A stretch of 64,000 nt of DNA from Spirochaetota bacterium. GTDB taxonomy: Bacteria > Spirochaetota > UBA4802 > UBA5550. The DNA lies in NCBI GenBank assembly GCA_017999915.1, contig JAGNKX010000003.1:124001-188000 (forward strand), read 5' to 3'. A program made the position numbers and the translations under genes. The notes below the pieces were generated by a model, which searched no databases, was not told the origin of the DNA, and worked only from the letters and a program-made list of their open reading frames with translations. Below, piece after piece: positions 41,310-49,502 of the stretch (the first letter of the stretch is position 1; each line of letters begins with the position of its first letter).

Positions 41310-41822
41310 TCACAGGGTTCCCACAGGGGAAGGATCCGGCAGATCGGTATCAATGTTTTTTTCGAACAATAGCACGGGCACGGCCTCGCTGTCATTGTGA
41401 TTCTTTATCATGATCTCAAAGGGCCTGAACCCCAGCCTGGTATAAAGCAGCACGGCCGGCGTGTTTTCGCTCCAGCAGGGTATGACGATCCTCGTGACAT
41501 TGTGCCGTAAAACGGCGATGTCGACCATCTCCTGTATGAGGCGCCGCCCCGCTCCTTTGTCGCGATGATTTTTGTCGATCATGACGTTGCCGATGTAGCA
41601 CTGGACGTTCCTCTTGATGTTGAACAGATCGGCGAATCCGACGGGCGTGCCGTCCTCCATGAGGATCGTGGCGTCCGAACGGGATTCCACGAATTTCCTG
41701 AGGACCGCCACGGTCAGGGGATAGGCGACATCGGGAAAGGCGTAATGTGTCTCGCGCTCCCCGGCGATGAATCCGCACACCGTAGCAAGGTCGTTCTCAT
41801 TGACAGGTCGTATTGTGTACAT
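41310..41822 (-). CDS. GNAT acetyltransferase
   Basis: 170 residues. YTIRPVNENDLATVCGFIAG starts the fold, VGFADLFNIKRNVQCYIGNV and the acetyl-CoA loop in DKNHRDKGAGRRLIQEMV follow, then PAVLLYTRLGFRPFEI. The substrate is unknown. The ATG at 41822 begins immediately after a GGGGTCAGAGCC word, whose G run lies at ribosome-site distance and may serve as one. An in-frame ATG at 41855 would read through the word (GVRA) and is less likely. It lies between hisS and rsmG. Confidence 0.85.
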   Translation of the reverse strand: MYTIRPVNENDLATVCGFIAGERETHYAFPDVAYPLTVAVLRKFVESRSDATILMEDGTPVGFADLFNIKRNVQCYIGNVMIDKNHRDKGAGRRLIQEMVDIAVLRHNVTRIVIPCWSENTPAVLLYTRLGFRPFEIMIKNHNDSEAVPVLLFEKNIDTDLPDPSPVGTL

Positions 41823-41864
41823 GGCTCTGACCCCCCGCCGGTCCGCGCTTCCCATCCAGCCCCG

Positions 41865-43115
41865 TTACGCAAGCCGGGCGCGCAAATAATCGACTATTGA
41901 ATCGGCTCTGACCCCCTCCTGGGCGCCGCTCTTCAGGTCCTTGACAGTGCAGGTGCCGGCCGCAAGCTCGTCTTCGCCGATGACCAGGGCGAAGGACGCG
42001 CCCTCCCGGTCCGCCTTCTTGAACTGGGCCTTGAATCCCTTGGAGCCGGGATCCATGTCAGCGGAGATGCCGCCGGCGCGCAGTGCTCCGCAGAGGGAGA
42101 CGGCCCGCTCCTGGGTAGCGCCGCCGGTGTGAACCAGGAATACGTCCACGCCGCCGCCTGATATCAAGCTCCCTTCAAGGAGCAGCTCCATCCGCTCTAT
42201 GCCCGCGGCGAAGCCCACGGCCGGAGTCGGCTTCCCGCCGAATTCCTCCACCAGGTTGTCATACCTGCCGCCAGCGGCGAAAGCGTTCTGGCCGCCCAGT
42301 CGCGAGGTGACGAACTCGAAGGTGGTCCTGGTATAGTAATCGAGGCCTCGGACGAGGAGGTGGTCCTCCGTAAAGGCGATGCCGCCGCCGGCGAGGTATT
42401 GCTTTACCGCGCCGTGGTGCGTTTTGCACTCGTCGCAGAGGAAGTTCGTTGTCTTCGGCGCGTCCTTCTTCAGGGGCTGGCACGAGTCCTGCTTGCAGTC
42501 CAGGAGGCGCAGGGGATTCCGGTCAAGGCGAGAGGCGCAGTCCTTGCAGAGGAGGTCCTTCATGCCGCTGTAATAGGCGGTGAGCTCTTTCACAAAATTG
42601 GGCCTGCAGGCCGGGCATCCGATGGAGTTGATGAGGAGCGTGTAATCGCCGACCCCGGCCTTCTTCGCGATGGCGTCCATCATGGCCATGGCCTCAAAGT
42701 CATGGTAGGGGTCAGAGCTACCGAAGAGCTCCGCGCCGAACTGGTTGAACTGGCGCAGGCGGCCCTTCTGGGGCCGCTCGGCCCTGAACATGGGCCCGAT
42801 GTAGAAGAACTTGCATGTGGCCAGGCGGTTGTACTCGCCGTTCTCGACGTAGGCTCGCACCACCGACGCGGTTCCTTCCGGACGGAGTGTGAGGCTGCGG
42901 CCGCCGCGGTCCTCGAAGGTGAACATCTCCTTGGACACGATGTCGGTCTCGTTGCCGAGGCCGCGCACGAAGACATCGGTGAACTCCATCACGGGGATGA
43001 TGATTTCCTTGAAATTGAACAGCCTGAAGGCTTCCCGGGCAGCGCTGACAACGTGGTTTCGCCGGTCGATCCTATCGGGGAATATATCTTCAATGCCTGG
43101 AGGTCGTGATAACAT
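41865..43115 (-). CDS. hisS: Histidyl-tRNA synthetase
   Basis: 416 residues, class II synthetase of the short bacterial type. Motif 2 lies in FFYIGPMFRAERPQKGRLRQ, and the histidine loops are LVRGLDYYTRTTFEF and AAGGRYDNLVEEFGG. A cysteine-rich insert (IGCPACRPNF, LLCKDCASRLD, FLCDECKTHH) is typical of this subgroup. The C-terminal anticodon domain ends at LKSGAQEGVRADSIVDYL. Two copies of the GGGGTCAGAGC word lie in frame, one encoding GVRA (41905-41915) and one encoding SSDP (42708-42718, in ELFGSSDPYHD). Synthetase function appears intact. Confidence 0.95.
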   Translation of the reverse strand: MLSRPPGIEDIFPDRIDRRNHVVSAAREAFRLFNFKEIIIPVMEFTDVFVRGLGNETDIVSKEMFTFEDRGGRSLTLRPEGTASVVRAYVENGEYNRLATCKFFYIGPMFRAERPQKGRLRQFNQFGAELFGSSDPYHDFEAMAMMDAIAKKAGVGDYTLLINSIGCPACRPNFVKELTAYYSGMKDLLCKDCASRLDRNPLRLLDCKQDSCQPLKKDAPKTTNFLCDECKTHHGAVKQYLAGGGIAFTEDHLLVRGLDYYTRTTFEFVTSRLGGQNAFAAGGRYDNLVEEFGGKPTPAVGFAAGIERMELLLEGSLISGGGVDVFLVHTGGATQERAVSLCGALRAGGISADMDPGSKGFKAQFKKADREGASFALVIGEDELAAGTCTVKDLKSGAQEGVRADSIVDYLRARLA

Positions 43116-43324
43116 TGTATAATCCTTAATTTTTATGCTTCTTAATACACTCCCGTAACGGGAGGTTGGAAGGGGTGACCCATAATGATGTCACCGTCGG
43201 TTATTATGTAACTAATGTGTCGCAGAGCGCGGTTTTTGTCAAGAGTACAATGGTAATTCGAAGAGATTTTTCATGTTGGGACAGCGATTATTATTCATGC
43301 GGCTAAGTTTAAAGATGATTAACA

Positions 43325-44545
43325 TTACCGTCTTCTTCGAAGAATCGCATGGTCTCCCATTTCGGGATCAAATCTAATAGTATAGATGGCATTGGGCCTC
43401 GCCATTTCCACGCTGTTATTTTCCGCATCGATTATATCCTTAACAGTGAACCGCCCGTCTCTGATCGAGTCGTTAATAGGAAAGATTGCCTCAACGGTTT
43501 CTCCGCGGTAAATGGGATTGAAGGTTTTGAACATGGGGACCCCGCGGGGGTCAGAGCTGGCCCTGTATCCGAGGAACATGGCCTTATTAATGTAATTGAT
43601 GCTTGAAAATCCCTTTCCATTGAATTCATTAAAGAGATTGTCAGTGTAGGGCCGGTGGCTCACCAGGTCAAGCTCCTCACGGTAAAAGGGGAGGCGCTTC
43701 TCGAACTCGGCTGTGCCAGCTGTGCGCACCGCGTCACGGTAGATCCTGGTCGTGTTGGCTGCATAATACACGGATTTCATCCTTCCCTCGATTTTGAAGG
43801 CTCTGACCCCGGCATCTATATACTGGCCGATTCGTTCGATAAGGCAGAGGTCTTTCGATGAGAGTATCTCCGTGCCGGCCCGACCCTCGATTATATCAAG
43901 GGGTTCTCCGGGCCTGCTTTCCTCCACGAGGGAATATCGCCACCGGCAGGCCTGGGCGCAATCACCCTGATTGGCGTCGCGGCCTGTGATGTACCGGCTC
44001 AGAAGACAGCGGCCTGAATAGGCGATGCAGAGGGCGCCATGGACGAAAACCTCGAGTTCCGCGTCGGTGTTTTCCTGAATCATGCGTATATCATCAATCG
44101 TAGCTTCCCGTGCAAGGACGATCCTGCTGATGCCGGCATTGTGCCAGAATCGGACTGCCAGGTGATTAAGGGTGGACATCTGGGTGGAGAGATGTACCGA
44201 ACAGGTCATGCCGGCTTCCCTGATAAGGGTCATCATGGCCGGATCGGATATCATGACCGCATCGAAGGGAATGGCTCTGACCCCGTTAATATACCGTTTT
44301 GCGGCGGAAATGTCCTTTTCGTGTAAGAAAGAATTCAGGAGGAATATGGCCTTGGCGTCATGGTCGTGGCAATAGCATACTCCTTCGTTGATGTCATCGA
44401 TGGAGAAATTGTCCGCCTGGGCCCGCAGGTTATGCTCTGACCCCCCGAAATACACGGAATCGGCCCCATATAGAACGGCAAATTTCAACTTTTCCAGGTT
44501 TCCTGCAGGGGCCACAATTTCTGGTAGTATGCATGAATTCTTCAT
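43325..44545 (-). CDS. U32 family peptidase-like RNA hydroxylation protein
   Basis: 406 residues. LPEIVAPAGNLEKLKFAVLY, GADSVYFGG and NLRAQADNF open the TIM-barrel. VFVHGALCIAYSGRCLLSRY followed by GDCAQACRWRY supplies four cysteines for an Fe-S cluster, and RAFKIEGRMKSVYYAANTTR closes the barrel. Relatives TrhP (tRNA U34) and RlhA (23S C2501) hydroxylate RNA; which RNA is the target here cannot be told, and old 'collagenase' labels are unlikely to be right. Four GGGGTCAGAGC words are in frame: GGSEHN, NGVRAI, AGVRAF and ASSDPRG. The first and second replace residues that vary in the family. No clear ribosome site precedes the ATG. Confidence 0.88.
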   Translation of the reverse strand: MKNSCILPEIVAPAGNLEKLKFAVLYGADSVYFGGSEHNLRAQADNFSIDDINEGVCYCHDHDAKAIFLLNSFLHEKDISAAKRYINGVRAIPFDAVMISDPAMMTLIREAGMTCSVHLSTQMSTLNHLAVRFWHNAGISRIVLAREATIDDIRMIQENTDAELEVFVHGALCIAYSGRCLLSRYITGRDANQGDCAQACRWRYSLVEESRPGEPLDIIEGRAGTEILSSKDLCLIERIGQYIDAGVRAFKIEGRMKSVYYAANTTRIYRDAVRTAGTAEFEKRLPFYREELDLVSHRPYTDNLFNEFNGKGFSSINYINKAMFLGYRASSDPRGVPMFKTFNPIYRGETVEAIFPINDSIRDGRFTVKDIIDAENNSVEMARPNAIYTIRFDPEMGDHAILRRRR

Positions 44546-44666
44546 AATATGGTATTAGCCAAAAATTTTATCATGGGAGCAAGTAAAAAATTTGAAATGA
44601 ATCGCCTGTAATAATTTTCCATCAAAGAATTTTTATCTGTAATTTTTTTGAGGTGATGTGCGTGAG

Positions 44667-44813
44667 AGGGTCAGAGCATGGTGGTATGATCCCGGGTTGA
44701 AGTAGGGGGTCGGAGCATACATCATGGGGGTCAGGCAATCCTAAAAAACGCTTCCTTAAAGAGAAGGCTCTGGCCCTATCTTTCCTGCCTCTCTTATCAT
44801 TGGCTCTGACCCC
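44667..44813. repeat. Repeat array upstream of the RAYT gene
   Basis: The 354-base gap between the U32 gene and the RAYT carries five copies of the word in 147 bases: AGGGTCAGAGC (44667), GGGGTCGGAGC (44706), GGGGGTCAGGC (about 44724), GGCTCTGGCCC (about 44765, inverted) and GCTCTGACCCC (44803, inverted). The mixed orientation and decay of the inner copies resemble a BIME-like array. The remaining bases are AT-rich and hold no gene. Confidence 0.7.
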
Positions 44814-44899
44814 CTGATTTCGCCTCATTTTGCCACAATTTTTTTCAAATCATCCGTTCTCAATCGTATACCCTTTAAATACGATCTATGGAGAACACA

Positions 44900-45517
44900 A
44901 TGCCACGACCAACTCGAAAAATCGCACAGGGATCAACCCATCACGCTTATTCCATGTGTCACGGAAAGAGAAATTTACTTCAAGGCAAATACGGAAAGAA
45001 ATATTTTATTGAGGCAATCACCTTGTGCCAGGAAAAATATGAATTCGAGCTCATCGCCGCTGAAATTGTCGCCAATCATATTCACCTCCTTATTAAAACC
45101 TGCGAGGACAAGGAAACAATATCCCGCATCATGCAATACATCAAGGCGAGAATTGCCGAGAAATACAATAAAGCCATGGGGAAAACCGGGGCATTCTGGA
45201 ATGGGCGATTCGGCTCAACCATCATTGAGGAGGCCGATAACCCGGAACAATATCTCCTATGGCTTCTCTGGTATATCGGATATAATCCTGTCAGGAAAAA
45301 ATTATCCCGGGACCCGCGGAAGAATGATATCGGATTTATCAACTGCTATCTTGATGAGAACTTCCAGGCGCCGCTTAAAATTACTCTGCATTATTTTTTC
45401 CTTAAACTGGGGGACTCATTTGAGGAGCGTGTTAAAAAGTTTCTCTTTTACGAGGAGGCCTATCGGAAGAGGCTGGCAATATATTTTTGGAATGCAGGCC
45501 AGGGGGTCAGAGCCTGA
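44900..45517 (+). CDS. REP-associated tyrosine transposase (RAYT, Y1/HUH family)
   Basis: 205 residues. The ATG at 44900 is chosen because GGAG lies 6 bases upstream; the ATG at 44888 would include that site. The HUH motif is IVANHIHLLIKT, and the candidate catalytic tyrosine lies in LLWYIGYNPVRKKLSR. The region GKTGAFWNGRFGSTIIEE is typical of RAYTs. Such single-copy IS200-like enzymes nick at REP hairpins and are thought to mobilise them. The last codons GGG-GTC-AGA-GCC-TGA are the repeated word followed by the stop, so the gene itself ends in its putative recognition word. The frame is intact. Confidence 0.88.
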   Translation: MPRPTRKIAQGSTHHAYSMCHGKRNLLQGKYGKKYFIEAITLCQEKYEFELIAAEIVANHIHLLIKTCEDKETISRIMQYIKARIAEKYNKAMGKTGAFWNGRFGSTIIEEADNPEQYLLWLLWYIGYNPVRKKLSRDPRKNDIGFINCYLDENFQAPLKITLHYFFLKLGDSFEERVKKFLFYEEAYRKRLAIYFWNAGQGVRA

Positions 45518-45707
45518 TAGGAATTTATAGTGGAAAAAATGGCTATGGAAGGAAATGTAAGAACATTAAGAACATTAAGAACAATAATTAACATCTGTGA
45601 AAAAACCAGAAATCATCCTACTATTAATAACAAAAATAACTGGACACCGTAAAATATCCGGCATAGCATATACCATGTTACATCTATATAAATCTTGGAG
45701 GATTTGT

Positions 45708-46625
45708 ATGAGAAAAATAGTGGGTATAGCGGTTATTGTTATCGCCCTGGTCGCAGTCATGGGGCCGGCGCCGGCAGGAGCGGTGCAGGTAAAGGTCGGT
45801 CTTTCTGGTATGTATGATATATGGGACCCTCCTTTCAAGGAGCTTCATTCAGGAAAATCAACCAGCCTCTTTTATGGCGGGATGAAGGATGATGATGACG
45901 GATCCCTCATGTTGGGACCGGCTTTGGGTCTCAAATGGGGAGGCTGGAGGATGGACCTCCAGGCGCTTTTCGGTGTTACGAAAAATGAATTCTCCTATAC
46001 AAACTTGAAGTGGGATTTGACGCTATGGAATTTAGCTCCATTCGGTGTGCCCATGTTGAACTATACGGTGGGCGATTCATCGGCCCGCCGCTACGATGTT
46101 GACGTTAAATTTGGCAAGAGCATTGTACAATACCTCTATATTAATTTCGGGGCCCGTTTCAATTACGCCAAGGGGAACGGTGATCAATTTCTGCTGCATC
46201 TGCCGCTGCAGATAAATTTCGGCGATTATGACTACAAGTATTTCCAGGTGGGGCCCCTTGTCGGAATAGGCTTTGAATACGAGATAAAGGGATTCTCCAT
46301 CTATTTCGATGTGAATGCTATCGTCAACTTCGGGAATCACAAATTTGAGCGCAAGTACCTGTTTCCCTTCCCCTGGTCATATGTTATGCCCTTCAAGTAT
46401 GATACAGACGTGATCGGCTTCGGCTTCGATACCGACGTCGGTATAGCCTATTTCATAGCACCGGCACACATCTCCATCGGAGCCGGATTCCGCTGGGTCG
46501 GCGTAGCCTGCACTCCCGGTGAGGACGACAGCTCAATGCTCGATTTTGCATACAAGAACAGCTGGGTGAAAGGCAAGTGGGACCATTTCTACGGATTCAC
46601 CTTCAATGTGAGCGCGAGATTTTAA
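45708..46625 (+). CDS. Outer-membrane beta-barrel protein of unknown function
   Basis: 305 residues. GGAGG lies 9 bases before the ATG at 45708. A signal peptide (VGIAVIVIALVAVMGPAPAG, cleavage near AGA-VQ) leads into Gly- and aromatic-rich amphipathic strands: LMLGPALGLKWGGWRMDLQA, IVQYLYINFGARFNYAKGN, YKYFQVGPLVGIGFEYEIKG and HISIGAGFRWVGVACT. The chain ends FTFNVSARF with terminal phenylalanine, as expected for Bam-inserted barrels. The family is not recognised. It is followed by a clear terminator. Confidence 0.8.
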   Translation: MRKIVGIAVIVIALVAVMGPAPAGAVQVKVGLSGMYDIWDPPFKELHSGKSTSLFYGGMKDDDDGSLMLGPALGLKWGGWRMDLQALFGVTKNEFSYTNLKWDLTLWNLAPFGVPMLNYTVGDSSARRYDVDVKFGKSIVQYLYINFGARFNYAKGNGDQFLLHLPLQINFGDYDYKYFQVGPLVGIGFEYEIKGFSIYFDVNAIVNFGNHKFERKYLFPFPWSYVMPFKYDTDVIGFGFDTDVGIAYFIAPAHISIGAGFRWVGVACTPGEDDSSMLDFAYKNSWVKGKWDHFYGFTFNVSARF

Positions 46626-46651
46626 GTAGAGGTTTCATATGAAATGATTCA

Positions 46652-46680
46652 TAACGCGGCGGGGTTTTTCCGCCGCGTTA
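46652..46680 (+). terminator. Intrinsic terminator
   Basis: TAACGCGGCGG, loop GGTTTTT, CCGCCGCGTTA, then TTTGTTT. It lies 27 bases after the stop of the outer-membrane protein. Confidence 0.85.
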
Positions 46681-46712
46681 TTTGTTTAATATCGTAAACA
46701 TGGGGGGAATCC

Positions 46713-48449
46713 ATGAACGGCGGCATGGTCATTGCTGAAATACTAAAGGAGGAAGGGGTCCGTCATGTTTTTACACTCTGCGGAGGGCACATTTCACCTA
46801 TCCTCGTGGGATGCAAGAATGAAGGCATAAAGGTTATTGATTGTCGTCATGAGGTTACAGCTGTCTTTGCGGCCGATGCGTCCGCCCGCATCACAGGAAT
46901 TCCCGGCGTTGCCATTGTGACGGCCGGGCCGGGCGTCACAAACACTATTACAGCGCTGGTCAACGCCCTCCATGCGCAGACACCCATGGTGCTCCTTGGA
47001 GGGGCGGCAGCAACAGTGTTAAAAGGAAGAGGATCCCTCCAGGATATTGACCAACTGGGTCTCCTCAAAGCCGCTGTGAAGCGCACCCTGACAATCAGAA
47101 AAAATTGCGATATTATTCCTGTAGTGCAGAGCGCTTTCAGGATCGCACGGTCCGGCGTTCAGGGGCCGGTCTTTGTCGAGTGCCCCATAGATTTGCTCTA
47201 TGATGAAAAGACTGTAAGGGAGATGTACGGGACTAAAAGCGGCGGCCCGGCCGCCGCCGGCCTGCGGACCAGGATCCTTAACTTCTATTTGCGCCGTCAC
47301 GTTGACAGAATGTTTGCCTGTGATCTGGAATCCGTGAAACTGGAATCGATACCAACTGCTGAAAAGAACTTCAGCCGGCACAGCGTAGGCCGTGTAGCGG
47401 CGATGGTTGCCCGGGCCGAAAGGCCTCTCATGATTGTGGGAAGCCAGGCTCTGACCCTGCCGCGCGAGGCTGCATCATTGGCCGGTGCCGTGAGACGCCT
47501 CGGAGTGCCGGTCTATCTCACCGGAACTGCCCGGGGGCTCCTCGGCGCCAATGATCCTATCCAGTTCAGGCACCGGCGCAAGGATGCTCTTCGTGACGCG
47601 GACCTGGTTATCCTGGCCGGCGTTCCCTGCGATTTTCGCCTCAATTACGGCCGTGACATCAGCGGGCACGCAAAGCTCGTATCGATCAACCGGAGCCGCA
47701 GGGACATGGTTTTAAACAGAAGGCCCGATGTAGGGATACACACCGATCCTTCCCTGTTTCTCCGGGCCCTCGGGGAGGCATTCCCACGGGGTTCCACAGA
47801 CAGAGCCTCCTGGCTGGCTGCTCTCCACGGACGCGAGCTTGAGCGCGAAGCTGAGATAGACTCCTTGTCCGGGGAATCCGGCGATCTGGTCAACCCCGTG
47901 CTTCTGCTAAAGAAAATCGCCGCGCGCATGGGAGAAAAATCGATAATCGTGGCGGATGGCGGCGATTTCGTTGGCACAGCGTCCTATATCCTCCGCCCGC
48001 CGGCTCCTCTGTCATGGCTCGATCCGGGCGTCTTCGGCACACTGGGGGTTGGGGGAGGATTTGCCATCGGCGCGTCCCTTTGCCGTCCTGAACGGGAGAT
48101 ATGGATCATTTATGGTGACGGTGCGGCAGGGTACAGTATCCAGGAATTTGACACCTTTGCGCGCCATGGGATTCCGGTAATAGCCATTATCGGCAACGAC
48201 GCCTGTTGGAGCCAGATATACCGAGACCAGGTTGAAATCCTGGGCGACCCCGTGGGGACAGAGCTTAACTATTCGGATTACCAGAGGGTCGCCGAGGCCT
48301 ACGGTGGAGCCGGGTTTGTCATAAGCAGCGCCGGAGAGATCGACGCTGTGCTTGATGCGGCCCTGGATGCCCTGAAAAAAGGGAAACCTGTGATAGTCAA
48401 TGCGAAGATCAGTAAAACCGATTTCCGGAAAGGTTCGATTTCAATGTGA
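46713..48449 (+). CDS. ThDP-dependent enzyme, ILVBL/2-hydroxyacyl-CoA lyase-like
   Basis: 578 residues with the three-domain fold of acetolactate synthases. The N-terminal half (GVRHVFTLCGGHISPILVG, DCRHEVTAVFAADASARITG, TAGPGVTNTITALVNA, GRGSLQDIDQLGLL, GPVFVECPIDLLY) follows animal ILVBL (HACL2) more closely than IlvB. The C-terminal ThDP motif is IYGDGAAGYSIQEFDTFARH followed by IGNDACWSQIYRDQ. ILVBL cleaves 2-hydroxyacyl-CoA; oxalyl-CoA decarboxylase is a related option. The substrate here is unproven. GGGGG lies before the ATG. One word copy is in frame (QALTLP at 47448). The next gene is a sirtuin. Confidence 0.85.
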   Translation: MNGGMVIAEILKEEGVRHVFTLCGGHISPILVGCKNEGIKVIDCRHEVTAVFAADASARITGIPGVAIVTAGPGVTNTITALVNALHAQTPMVLLGGAAATVLKGRGSLQDIDQLGLLKAAVKRTLTIRKNCDIIPVVQSAFRIARSGVQGPVFVECPIDLLYDEKTVREMYGTKSGGPAAAGLRTRILNFYLRRHVDRMFACDLESVKLESIPTAEKNFSRHSVGRVAAMVARAERPLMIVGSQALTLPREAASLAGAVRRLGVPVYLTGTARGLLGANDPIQFRHRRKDALRDADLVILAGVPCDFRLNYGRDISGHAKLVSINRSRRDMVLNRRPDVGIHTDPSLFLRALGEAFPRGSTDRASWLAALHGRELEREAEIDSLSGESGDLVNPVLLLKKIAARMGEKSIIVADGGDFVGTASYILRPPAPLSWLDPGVFGTLGVGGGFAIGASLCRPEREIWIIYGDGAAGYSIQEFDTFARHGIPVIAIIGNDACWSQIYRDQVEILGDPVGTELNYSDYQRVAEAYGGAGFVISSAGEIDAVLDAALDALKKGKPVIVNAKISKTDFRKGSISM

Positions 48450-48508
48450 TGCTCTGACCCCAACGGAAGGCTCTGCCCCCCCCCCATTAGGGTGGCAAGT
48501 GGACACGA

Positions 48509-49249
48509 ATGGAATCCATAAAAGATGCCCGGTCAATAATTTCGAAATCCCATTACCTTGCTGCCCTCACCGGGGCCGGGATTTCAGCGGGGAGCGGCAT
48601 CCCAGCGTTCAGGGGCAGGGGCGGCCTGTGGCAGGTGTACGATCCGGCCCTTGCGCGCATCGACGTGTTCAGGGACAATCCGCACCTTGTGTGGGATATG
48701 ACCCGGGAGCTCATAGCATTAATTGAGGGGTCAGAGCCCAATCCAGCTCATCGCGCACTGGCGGAAATGGAGCGTGGCGGTGTCCTCAAGGGTCTTGTCA
48801 CCCAGAACATCGACAACCTTCACCAACGCGCGGGCAGCAGGAGCATTATCGAGCTCCATGGCACTATCGGGAATCTCCGCTGTCTCACCTGTAATACTGT
48901 TTTTAATAGCGCGGATTTTAAAATCATGGATGAAGATCCGCTCTGTCCCCATTGTTCAGCCGTGTTAAAGCCGGGCATGGTTTTCTTCGGCGAAGCTTTG
49001 CCCTTCGGCGCCCTCATGGAAGCCCGGCTCCTTGCCGGCACGGCTGACGCGATGCTGATCATAGGAACATCGGCCGTCGTAAACCCTGCTGCCGAGCTGC
49101 CGGTCGTGGCCAAGGGGAACCGTGCGAAGATCATCGAGATCAACATAGAGCCTACGGGGCTTACCAATTCAATCACAGATGTATTTATCCGCGGCAGGGC
49201 CGAAGAGGTGCTGCCGGATCTTCTCGGCACCATGCCGCCCCATGGGTAA
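48509..49249 (+). CDS. Sir2 family NAD-dependent protein deacylase
   Basis: 246 residues. The Rossmann part has LTGAGISAGSGIPAFRG and LVTQNIDNLHQRAGS, with the catalytic histidine in IELHGTIGNLRCLTC. The zinc ribbon cysteines are LRCLTC and PLCPHC, and PGMVFFGEALP and IIGTSAVVNPAAELP follow. It removes acetyl or longer acyl groups from lysine using NAD. It lies 59 bases after the ThDP enzyme, with two word copies (one exact, one variant) between them, and one copy in frame at EGSEPNPAH. The loop around that copy is variable in the family. No ribosome site is obvious. Confidence 0.92.
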   Translation: MESIKDARSIISKSHYLAALTGAGISAGSGIPAFRGRGGLWQVYDPALARIDVFRDNPHLVWDMTRELIALIEGSEPNPAHRALAEMERGGVLKGLVTQNIDNLHQRAGSRSIIELHGTIGNLRCLTCNTVFNSADFKIMDEDPLCPHCSAVLKPGMVFFGEALPFGALMEARLLAGTADAMLIIGTSAVVNPAAELPVVAKGNRAKIIEINIEPTGLTNSITDVFIRGRAEEVLPDLLGTMPPHG

Positions 49250-49502
49250 ACATGAGTGGAAAAAAGGGGTCAGAGCCTGGTCCGGGGAAAAATCCTCAAA
49301 AAAGGGGGTCAGAGCCCGGCTTGAGAGAGCCCGGTTTGATGACAAAGCTTTGTCCTGGAATCATGGCCTCACCTGAGCACAGAAGATGTGCGGCTTTTAT
49401 TTCTTGACATGCTTTGAACCGAAGATATTATACAGGACAAGGTCGGACAATCCCGGCCGTCGTACGCCGCCGAAATTCATCGATCCAGCCCGGAGGTTTT
49501 CC

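Noticed and set aside
45009-45530. 173-codon frame overlapping the RAYT in another phase
   Set aside because: The RAYT frame has the HUH motif and a ribosome site; the alternative has neither.
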